Below are positions 8,775 through 15,820 of a stretch of DNA of 36,309 nt, in pieces. The notes under the pieces are model-generated. The model saw only the letters and a program-made list of their open reading frames with translations. It was not told where the DNA came from and did not search any database. Each line of letters opens with the position of its first letter. Within the stretch, counting starts at the first letter, position 1. This stretch comes from an uncultured Alphaproteobacteria bacterium (GTDB lineage: Bacteria > Pseudomonadota > Alphaproteobacteria > HIMB59 > GCA-002718135). Location of the stretch: NCBI GenBank assembly GCA_902615845.1, contig CACMQS010000005.1, forward strand, positions 83,711 through 120,019. The letters run 5' to 3'. Made by a program: the position numbers and the translations under genes.

Positions 8775-9854
8775 ATGCCTCTTAAAACAACTACAATAGG
8801 TGCTTATCCAAAACCGAAACAAACACCTATTCAAGATTGGTTTTTAGGGACAAAATCAGAAGAAGAGAGAAAAGCGTCAAAAGGATTATTATCAAATTGG
8901 TCACCTGGCGCATATGAAAAAGCATTAGAGTCTGCAGGTGCAGATGCTGAAAAATTATTTTTAGCAGCAATTAAAGAAGTTATAACTGATCAAGTAAATG
9001 CGGGTATTGATGTTCCAACAGATGGAGAAGTCAGACGTGAGAGTTACGTATTATATCAATGTCGATTTTTAAATGGAGTAAGTTTTAAAGAAGTTACACA
9101 TAAGTCAGTAAGACAAGGCGCGTTCGAAGCTGATCTTCCAACTATTGTTGCACCGATTTCAAGTAAAGAAATACGTATGCATCTAGACTGGAAGAGTGCA
9201 CAACAATTTACAAAAAATCCAGTTAAAATTACCCTACCTGGACCAATGACAATAACAGATTCAATTGCTAACAACTACTATGATGACATGAAAAAACTTG
9301 GTTTTGATTTAGCATTAGCCCTTAATAAAGAAGTTAAAGCACTTGTAGATGCAGGTTGTCAGTATATTCAAATTGATGAACCAGTATTTGCTAGAAAGCC
9401 CGATGAAGCTCATTCATATGGTATGGAAAATTTAGAAAGAATGATGCATGGTATACCTAAAGAAGTGCAACGTGTTTGCCATATTTGTTGTGGTTATCCT
9501 AATTCATTAGATTCAGAAGGTTATAAAAAGGCTGATTTAGATGCTTATGATAGAATTGCATCACTTGTAGATGATTCAACTATTGATGAAGTATCTTTAG
9601 AAGATTCACATAGGCATAATGATTTAAATCTTTTAGAAAAATTTACTAAAACAAAAGTAATTTTTGGATTTATTGATATTGCAAAAAGCAGAATGGAATC
9701 TGTTGAAGAAGTAAGAGTTCGTATCAAAGATTCACTTGAACATATTGATGAACACCGCTTAATAGCTGCACCAGATTGTGGTTTAGGTTTCTTTACTCGA
9801 GAACAAGCAATTGAGAAAATGACAATTTTAACTAAAGCGGCAAAATCAATTTAA
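8775..9854 (+). CDS. Core MetE-like zinc methyltransferase (cobalamin-independent methionine synthase C-terminal domain type)
   Basis: 359 residues, about half of full MetE (~750), corresponding to the catalytic C-terminal barrel only. The zinc ligand set of MetE is intact: H236 and C238 in VCHICCGYP, E276 in SLEDSHR, C335 in APDCGLGF. IDEPVFAR near 200 and TDGEVRR near 82 are the substrate-pocket motifs of the family. Such stand-alone 'core-MetE' proteins transfer methyl groups to or from thiols. It is first in a three-gene operon with a phosphonate alcohol dehydrogenase and a methyltransferase-like protein, so it may handle a methylated phosphonate or thiol intermediate rather than serve general methionine synthesis. 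Domain assignment is strong; substrate is unknown. A GGGAG site lies 9 nt upstream of the ATG. Confidence 0.82.
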   Translation: MPLKTTTIGAYPKPKQTPIQDWFLGTKSEEERKASKGLLSNWSPGAYEKALESAGADAEKLFLAAIKEVITDQVNAGIDVPTDGEVRRESYVLYQCRFLNGVSFKEVTHKSVRQGAFEADLPTIVAPISSKEIRMHLDWKSAQQFTKNPVKITLPGPMTITDSIANNYYDDMKKLGFDLALALNKEVKALVDAGCQYIQIDEPVFARKPDEAHSYGMENLERMMHGIPKEVQRVCHICCGYPNSLDSEGYKKADLDAYDRIASLVDDSTIDEVSLEDSHRHNDLNLLEKFTKTKVIFGFIDIAKSRMESVEEVRVRIKDSLEHIDEHRLIAAPDCGLGFFTREQAIEKMTILTKAAKSI

Positions 9855-9858
9855 TGTA

Positions 9859-10971
9859 ATGTGGAATTATTTTAATCCTGTTGAAATTATCTTTGGAGAA
9901 AATAGATTTAAAGAAGTACATGATGCTCTTAAAAATAAGAACTACATCATAATCACTCATCCAGAAGAAATTTTTAAAAAATATAGCGATGAATTAAAAT
10001 CTTCTTCAAATCCACCACTATCCATTATGACGGATGTTCAACCTAATCCAGATTATAAGGATATTTTAGAGCTACAAAAAAAATTTTCTTCAATTAATGA
10101 ATCGGTAGATTATATTTTAGCTATAGGTGGTGGCTCTGTTACAGACACAGCTAAAGCAATTGCTGCTTTTAAAGATAAACAAGAATATCTAACAGATTTC
10201 GTTCGCAATAAGAAAAATCCAAGAGTCGAAAATCCAATCAAGATTATTGCAATACCTACAACTTCAGGAACATCAAGTGAGCTTACGTGTTGGGCCACAA
10301 TTTGGGATAAAGAAAAAAACAATAAATTATCTTTGGCGCATAAATCTCTTTATGCAGAAAAAGCAATTATCGATCCATCAATTATGGTTGATAAGCCTTT
10401 AGGCTTGACCATTTCAACAGGTTTAGATGCTCTCTCTCATTCAATGGAAAGTATTTGGAATATTAATGCAAACCCAATTTCTGCTTCTCATGCAATACAA
10501 GCATCAAAATTAGTATTAGAAAATTTACCACTTCTCGCTAAAGATTTAAGAAGCGTTGAATTACGTTCAAACATTGCACTGGCATGCGTTCATGCTGGCT
10601 TAGCGTTTTCCAATACAAAAACTGCTATTGCGCACAATCTATCATACCCTGTGACGCTCAATTACGGCATTCAACATGGTATTGCTTGCTCATTTACATT
10701 ACCCATGATTACTAAAAGTATGGTTGGAATTGATAGTGTAGCTGAAGAAAGACTAAAACTAATTTTTAACGATAACCTAGAGAATGCCGCAAATCATCTG
10801 AGTGAATTTATGCGTTCTTTAGAGGTTCCTCTTAACTTAAATGAAATAAAAGTTCCTGTTCAAGAATGGAATAATATAGTAGATGATGCGTTTTTAGGAG
10901 AACGAGGTAAAAACTTTATTGGCAATAAAGAAGCCTTCATCTCTTCTGCTAAATCAATGGGACTTTATTAG
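9859..10971 (+). CDS. Phosphonate-associated iron-containing alcohol dehydrogenase (phosphonoacetaldehyde reductase / 2-hydroxyethylphosphonate dehydrogenase type)
   Basis: 370-residue group III Fe-dependent alcohol dehydrogenase. NAD-binding AIGGGSVTDTAKA is near 88 and PTTSGTSSE near 133. The four metal ligands are present: D190 and H194 in GLDALSHSMES, H259 in AIAHNLSYP, H273 in IQHGIA. The N-terminus MWNYFNPVEIIFGEN matches the phosphonate-metabolism Fe-ADH subfamily (TIGR03405, which includes PhpC). That subfamily interconverts phosphonoacetaldehyde and 2-hydroxyethylphosphonate. With PhnY and PhnA nearby and no PEP mutase in view, the catabolic direction (2-HEP oxidation) is inferred. 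It begins 4 nt after the MetE-like stop. Confidence 0.85.
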   Translation: MWNYFNPVEIIFGENRFKEVHDALKNKNYIIITHPEEIFKKYSDELKSSSNPPLSIMTDVQPNPDYKDILELQKKFSSINESVDYILAIGGGSVTDTAKAIAAFKDKQEYLTDFVRNKKNPRVENPIKIIAIPTTSGTSSELTCWATIWDKEKNNKLSLAHKSLYAEKAIIDPSIMVDKPLGLTISTGLDALSHSMESIWNINANPISASHAIQASKLVLENLPLLAKDLRSVELRSNIALACVHAGLAFSNTKTAIAHNLSYPVTLNYGIQHGIACSFTLPMITKSMVGIDSVAEERLKLIFNDNLENAANHLSEFMRSLEVPLNLNEIKVPVQEWNNIVDDAFLGERGKNFIGNKEAFISSAKSMGLY

Positions 10972-10973
10972 TA

Positions 10974-12080
10974 ATGAAAAAAAATTTCAGGTTTTATGAT
11001 AACAGACAAAAATACTTATTATTTGTCACAACAACAAATGAAAAAAATCAAATTGCTGATGCGATACGCCCTCACGTAAATAAAATTAAACCGCAAAAAC
11101 CTGGTATAAAAATATTTGATGCTGGTATGGGTGATGGTTCCTTACTTATGAATGTTATGCGTCAGTGCCACGAGGCCAGGCCTAACGTACCTCTATTAGT
11201 TTGCACAAAAGAAATAAGTATTGAAGATGTAAGATTAGGTTTGGAAAAATTACCCGATAGGTTTGTTGAGCATAAGAATACTGTTTTTGTAATTTCAAAT
11301 TTACACTACGCTGAAGCCGCAAACCTAAAATCAAAAAATGACGTTAAACAGAAAAAAATTAATTGGAATATTATTAAATTAAAAGGTGACACCTCTCTTG
11401 AATTTGCCCAACAATTAAGAAAACAAAATGAATTTTTAGAAAAAAAATGGAATATAGAAATTAATAAAAAGTCAGGTAACCATACTTATAAGGAGCCTTC
11501 AGTCATGGTTATTTACCGTGAAGATCAAGAATTTAATGTTAATGAATTAATACCAACCAAAAAAAAATCAGATAATAAATTTGATCTTATTATTGCTTCA
11601 CAGCCTTATCGTTCAAGAATTTCAGCAGAAAAGAAATCAAAATATGTCATCGAACCAATGATTCGAGCGTTAAAATCAAAAGGGAAATTATTAACTATTC
11701 ATGCTTCAGGAAAAGATCCTGCTAATGAAATAATTCGTAAAATTTGGCCAAAAGAGGACCCTTTTCCTTCTCTTGGAAATAGTATCATTTCTTATCTTAA
11801 GAAAAATTTAGATAAAGATTTATTAAGTAATTTATCTTTTGGAGAAAAAAAAATTATTAAATGTAAATTGAGAGCTCTACCAACAGAAATCAGTGGAGGT
11901 ATAGCGACATCATTAGTTTTTTCTGCATGGAATGCCTCCATATATGTCAATCAAATGGATGATGATAAAGTAATGAAGGTAGAAAAAACAAAAAATTACG
12001 AAAAAGTAGTTCAAAATATTGTTGCTAAAAATAAAGGCCTTTATTTTAACAATGAAATATTTGTAATTGAAAAAAAATAA
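10974..12080 (+). CDS. SAM-dependent methyltransferase-like protein of unknown substrate
   Basis: 368 residues. A Rossmann SAM-binding motif I is clear at about residues 48-56 (FDAGMGDGS), followed by an acidic residue at the end of the next strand (VCTKEISIEDVRL, E80) and a DLIIASQPYRS segment near 205 in the position of motif IV. A roughly 90-residue stretch between them is Lys/Asn-rich and less patterned. No named family is recognised with confidence. It starts 2 nt after the Fe-ADH stop and is the last gene of the MetE-like/Fe-ADH operon, suggesting a role in methylating or sensing an intermediate of phosphonate metabolism. It ends 4 nt from the convergent phosphodiesterase gene. Confidence 0.65.
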   Translation: MKKNFRFYDNRQKYLLFVTTTNEKNQIADAIRPHVNKIKPQKPGIKIFDAGMGDGSLLMNVMRQCHEARPNVPLLVCTKEISIEDVRLGLEKLPDRFVEHKNTVFVISNLHYAEAANLKSKNDVKQKKINWNIIKLKGDTSLEFAQQLRKQNEFLEKKWNIEINKKSGNHTYKEPSVMVIYREDQEFNVNELIPTKKKSDNKFDLIIASQPYRSRISAEKKSKYVIEPMIRALKSKGKLLTIHASGKDPANEIIRKIWPKEDPFPSLGNSIISYLKKNLDKDLLSNLSFGEKKIIKCKLRALPTEISGGIATSLVFSAWNASIYVNQMDDDKVMKVEKTKNYEKVVQNIVAKNKGLYFNNEIFVIEKK

Positions 12081-12084
12081 TTTT

Positions 12085-12873
12085 TTATTTAAACCAATTA
12101 ACTTCTGTTTTTAAAAAATCCTCTGTATGAATAATTAAGGCGTCAGATCGAATTATTGCAACATTATAATTTGTATCTGTATTAGCCGTTCCTAAACGAT
12201 ATTCATTTGAAAAGTTAGGTATTAGAGGAGACCAAGTACTTCTTGGGGAGGAAAAAGTAATACCACAATAAGAACCAGAACTTGTAATGTGTTGATGACC
12301 AAAAAAAATATGTTTTATTATCTTATTATTTTTAGTTAAAATTTGTTGAAACTCTTTTTTTTGTTGTAATCCTATTCCATCAATTTCCTCTTTTACTAAT
12401 GCCAGTGGATTATGATGCATAAAGATGTACGTATCTGTATTAGTTTTACCTAAAATATTATTTAACCATTCTTGCCTCTCTTCACAGTAATGTCCTTGGT
12501 GAGTATTAATCAGATTAGTATCTATAAAAATTAAACGTTTATTATCTATATCCTTAAAGTATTGAATAAAGCCATTTGGATCGGTTTCAATATTAGGAAA
12601 GTTTATTTTAAACTCATCTCTGTTATCATGATTACCTATAATGAGTTGAGGATTTAAATTCTTTGGCAGCTCTGCTTCATCAACGATTTTTATAAATAAC
12701 TGATAAGAATCTTTATCACCTAAGTCTGTAATATCGCCAGTGATGGCAAATAAATCTGCATCACCATGATTATTTTTTATATGACTTAATGCTTTTTTAA
12801 ATTTACTGACAGGATCTATGCCATGAATCTTATCTATATAAATATGAGGGTCTGAAAGATGAATAATTTTCAT
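12085..12873 (-). CDS. Calcineurin-like metallophosphodiesterase (GpdQ/Icc/CpdA type)
   Basis: 262 residues from the ATG at 12873 (MKIIHLSDPH). An in-frame TTG four codons upstream is less likely because the family starts right before the first motif. Dinuclear metal motifs in order: D and H in LSDPHI, GDITD, GNHDNRD, HH in FMHHNP, GHQH. This is the class III cyclic-nucleotide/glycerophosphodiester phosphodiesterase layout. It is the third gene of the phnW operon. In this setting it may hydrolyse phosphonate monoesters or glycerophosphodiesters imported by the Ugp-like transporter, releasing AEP or Pi-bearing products for PhnW. A cAMP phosphodiesterase is the alternative. Confidence 0.75.
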   Translation of the reverse strand: MKIIHLSDPHIYIDKIHGIDPVSKFKKALSHIKNNHGDADLFAITGDITDLGDKDSYQLFIKIVDEAELPKNLNPQLIIGNHDNRDEFKINFPNIETDPNGFIQYFKDIDNKRLIFIDTNLINTHQGHYCEERQEWLNNILGKTNTDTYIFMHHNPLALVKEEIDGIGLQQKKEFQQILTKNNKIIKHIFFGHQHITSSGSYCGITFSSPRSTWSPLIPNFSNEYRLGTANTDTNYNVAIIRSDALIIHTEDFLKTEVNWFK

Positions 12874-12893
12874 TATTTTATACAAATTTATAA

Positions 12894-13526
12894 TTAGATC
12901 GCAGTTTTAAAATAAATATACTTATTAAATTCCTCTTTTAAGTCGATGCTAACTCTTGCATGTACTTTACCTTGTTTTCCATGAAATGATTGTTTTTCTT
13001 TAACTGGAAACACCCCTTCATGCCAAATGTTTGGATGAATATACAAACCTTTTGATCCATCACAATAAAATGCTTTGAAATGTTCTGGTTCGATGTCGTC
13101 TGTTGGTAAAGCTAAAGGACAAATAAATGGTTTATTTTCTGCAGGAAAAAAAAGCTGACCTCCATCAGGATGATAATTTGCATGCCATAGAAATATTTTT
13201 GTTGGATCTGAATATTTATCTTTTTGCAATTCTTGATCGGGGTTATTGGCATAACCCAGTATATATTTTCCATCTACTTCATAATCGCTCTTATGTTGGA
13301 CAGCATTATTTTGTCCATAAAGCACATCACCTTGCCACCAGGTATCAAAAGAACCTTCGGTAGTTCCACCTTCATTACCAGTTCCCTCTTCTATGTCGCG
13401 CCATCCTTGTTTTGGCCAAGTAACAATTTCAATATCACTATTTTCAAAACTATCGATTAAATATCCGTATCCTTTAAGATTTTCATTTGTTGCTTTAACT
13501 AATGGTATTTCAATTTCTTTTGTCAT
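12894..13526 (-). CDS. Ureidoglycolate-lyase-like (AllA family) cupin protein
   Basis: 210 residues, longer than the ~160 of AllA. Two AllA-type blocks are visible: YHPDGGQLFFP (about residue 117, compare RHPLGTQAFIP of AllA) and GLYIHPNIWHEGVFPV (about 157, compare the YHRNVWHHPLF block). These carry the His residues of the cupin active site. AllA cleaves ureidoglycolate to glyoxylate and urea. No purine-catabolism gene is nearby; instead the gene sits 7 nt downstream of phnW and 20 nt upstream of the phosphodiesterase. It may act on a phosphonate-derived hydroxy or ureido compound, but its true reaction is unknown. The family link rests on motif recall, not on a search. Confidence 0.6.
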   Translation of the reverse strand: MTKEIEIPLVKATNENLKGYGYLIDSFENSDIEIVTWPKQGWRDIEEGTGNEGGTTEGSFDTWWQGDVLYGQNNAVQHKSDYEVDGKYILGYANNPDQELQKDKYSDPTKIFLWHANYHPDGGQLFFPAENKPFICPLALPTDDIEPEHFKAFYCDGSKGLYIHPNIWHEGVFPVKEKQSFHGKQGKVHARVSIDLKEEFNKYIYFKTAI

Positions 13527-13533
13527 TATTTTG

Positions 13534-14631
13534 TTAGTTTAATGTTAATCCCAATTCAGTAACGACTTCTTTTACAGCTTTTATTGTATCCATCATGTCT
13601 TGTTCATCTAAATTACCAATACACCCAATTCTAAAAGTTTCTGCCACTGTTAGTTTTCCTGGATAAATTAAAAAATCTTTTTCACTAAGAGCATTATAAA
13701 ATTTCTCAAAGTTAAATTTAGGATCATTAGGTTGTTTAAACGTAATAATAATTGGTGCTTGTAAATTATCAGGAAGTAGTTGCTCAAATCCCAACTCTTT
13801 CATTCCATTACAAATAATTTCACAATTTTTTTTATATCTTTTACCTCTTCCTTTTACACCGCCTTGTTCTTTATGTTCTTCAATAGCTTGGTTGAATGCA
13901 GCTAATACGTGTGTTGGAGGTGTAAATCGCCATTGTTTATTTTTTTCCATTGCTTGCCATTGATCATACAAGTCTAGACTTAGTGAGTGACTATTGCCTT
14001 TTGCATTTTGAATAACTTCATTTTTAACAAGAATGAAACCAACACCTGGCACACCTTCTAAGCATTTGTTTGATGAAGCGGCTACAGCATCAAAAGTAAT
14101 TGTTTTAGAACTTAAGGGTAATGCACCAAAGGCACTCATTGCATCGATGAATAACGATAAATTTTTCCCCTCAACCAATTTTGCAATGTCTTCAATAGGA
14201 TTTAAAATACCCGATGTTGTTTCACAATATACAGCAAAGACGTGTGTTAAGTTGTTGCTATCAATTAAGTCTTCAATTTTATTGATGTCATGTACTTCAT
14301 GTTCAGCAACTTCATATTCAATAAAATCTCTCCCTAAATATGTGCACATTTTTTTCATTCTTTGTCCGTAAGCACCATTGATCAGAATCAGAATTTTAGA
14401 ATCTTTTTGAGTAAGAGAGCTTACCATCGACTCTACGGCAAAAGTTCCACTTCCCTGCATTGGAACACATTGATATTTATCTTCACCGTCTATTAATTTA
14501 ACAAGGGAATCTCTAATTGATGCATTGAGATCAATAAATTTTGTATCTCTCGAACCCCAATCATGAAGCATAGCCTCTTTTGTTGACATCGATGTCGTGA
14601 GAGGACCAGGGGTTAATAATTTTTTATCCAT
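13534..14631 (-). CDS. phnW: 2-aminoethylphosphonate-pyruvate transaminase
   Basis: 365-residue PLP enzyme of the class V aminotransferase group, matching PhnW in length and pattern (KKLLTPGPLTTS start, VPMQGSGTFAVE near 57). FIDAMSAFGA (D163) binds the pyridine nitrogen, and K189 in AASSNKCLEGVPG is the Schiff-base lysine. It converts AEP and pyruvate to phosphonoacetaldehyde and alanine. The product feeds PhnY-PhnA encoded in this window; no PhnX phosphonatase is present, so the phosphonoacetate route is used. It is first gene of a three-gene minus-strand operon, divergent from the PhnZ-like gene. Confidence 0.92.
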   Translation of the reverse strand: MDKKLLTPGPLTTSMSTKEAMLHDWGSRDTKFIDLNASIRDSLVKLIDGEDKYQCVPMQGSGTFAVESMVSSLTQKDSKILILINGAYGQRMKKMCTYLGRDFIEYEVAEHEVHDINKIEDLIDSNNLTHVFAVYCETTSGILNPIEDIAKLVEGKNLSLFIDAMSAFGALPLSSKTITFDAVAASSNKCLEGVPGVGFILVKNEVIQNAKGNSHSLSLDLYDQWQAMEKNKQWRFTPPTHVLAAFNQAIEEHKEQGGVKGRGKRYKKNCEIICNGMKELGFEQLLPDNLQAPIIITFKQPNDPKFNFEKFYNALSEKDFLIYPGKLTVAETFRIGCIGNLDEQDMMDTIKAVKEVVTELGLTLN

Positions 14632-14664
14632 TAAATATTTACTTAATAAATATTATTATAAATT

Positions 14665-14682
14665 TGATCAATCTTATTAAAG
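14665..14682 (-). promoter_or_regulatory. Weak Pho-box-like repeat upstream of phnW
   Basis: On the minus strand CTTTAAT-AAGA-TTGATCA, a 7-4-7 arrangement 34 nt before the phnW ATG. The first half fits the local pattern and the second departs at its 3' end. The 88-nt divergent gap must also serve the PhnZ-like gene, for which I see no site. Confidence 0.28.
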
Positions 14683-14719
14683 TTGGAATTGAATTTATTT
14701 TCTAATAAGTTAATTATAA

Positions 14720-15295
14720 ATGAGAATGGAAGAAAATATCGTAGATTATCTCTTAGATCTTTTGAAAACAAAAGGTGCTGATATTCAATATGGTAATGAG
14801 GATGTGACTCAGCTTGAGCACGCACTCCAATGCGCTGAACTTGCTGAAAAAAATAAATTACCAGGACCAACAATTGCTGCAGCATTACTGCATGATGTTG
14901 GCCACCTTATTTATGAGGACGGCGATCCCATTCATGAAGGGAAAGATGGTCATCATGAAAACTTAGGTGCTGATTTTTTAAAAAAATATTTTGGTGAAGA
15001 TGTTATTTTACCAATAAGAGCACATGTTGATTCAAAAAGATATTTATCAAGTGTTGAAGAAGGTTATTATGATAGTCTATCAGAAGCATCGAAACTTTCT
15101 TTAAAAGTTCAAGGTGGTCCTTTCACAAAAGAAGAAGCAGATGCGTTTATAAGCAAACCTTTTATGGATGAGGCAGTAGAGCTTAGAAGATTTGATGATC
15201 TAGCAAAAATTCTAGATAAAAAAACTCCCGATGTTGAACATTTTCGCCCCTATTTAGAAGAAGCAAGACAGTCTTTTTTAGCTAAACACGCGTAA
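14720..15295 (+). CDS. PhnZ-type HD-domain mixed-valent diiron oxygenase
   Basis: 191 residues, the size of PhnZ. It belongs to the phosphonate-associated HD family (TIGR03276). Residues matching PhnZ positions, as I recall them from its structure: Y24 and E27 (substrate side), H34 in QLEHALQCA, H58-D59 in ALLHDVGH, H79, H102, K106 in HVDSKRYL, D160. VQGGPFTKEE near 130 is also typical. PhnZ oxidatively cleaves (R)-1-hydroxy-2-aminoethylphosphonate to glycine and phosphate. The usual partner, a PhnY*-type 2-oxoglutarate dioxygenase, is not in the window, so substrate may be a ready-made 1-hydroxyphosphonate. M3 (ATG 14726) is an alternative start. It is coupled to the next gene with no gap. 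Confidence 0.85.
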   Translation: MRMEENIVDYLLDLLKTKGADIQYGNEDVTQLEHALQCAELAEKNKLPGPTIAAALLHDVGHLIYEDGDPIHEGKDGHHENLGADFLKKYFGEDVILPIRAHVDSKRYLSSVEEGYYDSLSEASKLSLKVQGGPFTKEEADAFISKPFMDEAVELRRFDDLAKILDKKTPDVEHFRPYLEEARQSFLAKHA

Positions 15296-15820
15296 ATGCA
15301 ATTTAGCAATTATGATTTTATTGACTCTAAGTCATTTGCAGGAAAAATTATATTAACTTCTTTTCCAGGTCTTAACTCTAATGGTTTATTTGAAGAAACA
15401 ATTTTAACAAACGAATTAGAAATGTTTAAAAATAATTATTGTAGTTCTATTACTTCTTTTGTTGAAGATAGCGAATTTGAAAAATTGTGTGATAAAACTT
15501 TGTTTGTCAAAAGTATTTATAAACATAAATTACATTGGTACCATTTACCCATTTATGACATGGGAGCACCAGATAAAGATTTTAAATATAAATGGGAAAC
15601 AACAAAAGTTTTATTAAAGAACGAATTGATAGATGGAAAAAATATAGTTTTACATTGCCGTGGAGGTAAAGGAAGGGCTGGCACTATAGCTGCTATTTTA
15701 CTTGTTGAATTCAATTATGAAAAACAAGATGCTATTGATCTAGTTCGAGCAAGAAGAAAAGGGGCTATTGAATCTAAAATTCAGGAAGATTTTATTTTTT
15801 CTTATCGAGCAGTTAATTAA
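15296..15820 (+). CDS. Dual-specificity/tyrosine-phosphatase-like protein
   Basis: 174 residues with a cysteine-phosphatase P-loop HCRGGKGRAG (C121, R127, the CX5R motif) and a likely general-acid D88 in HLPIYDMGAPD, as in bacterial CDKN3/DSP-like phosphatases. The ATG directly abuts the PhnZ-like stop, so the two are translationally coupled. Members of this family dephosphorylate phosphotyrosine or small phosphate esters. A role in the phosphonate pathway is inferred only from position. It could release phosphate from a pathway intermediate or regulate another protein. The last 4 nt overlap the end of the convergent PiT gene. Confidence 0.72.
   Translation: MQFSNYDFIDSKSFAGKIILTSFPGLNSNGLFEETILTNELEMFKNNYCSSITSFVEDSEFEKLCDKTLFVKSIYKHKLHWYHLPIYDMGAPDKDFKYKWETTKVLLKNELIDGKNIVLHCRGGKGRAGTIAAILLVEFNYEKQDAIDLVRARRKGAIESKIQEDFIFSYRAVN

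Noticed and set aside
4617-15820. C-P lyase or PhnX phosphonatase pathway in the phosphonate cluster
   Set aside because: No PhnG-M-like or HAD-family PhnX motifs were found; the genes present fit PhnW-PhnY-PhnA and PhnZ.
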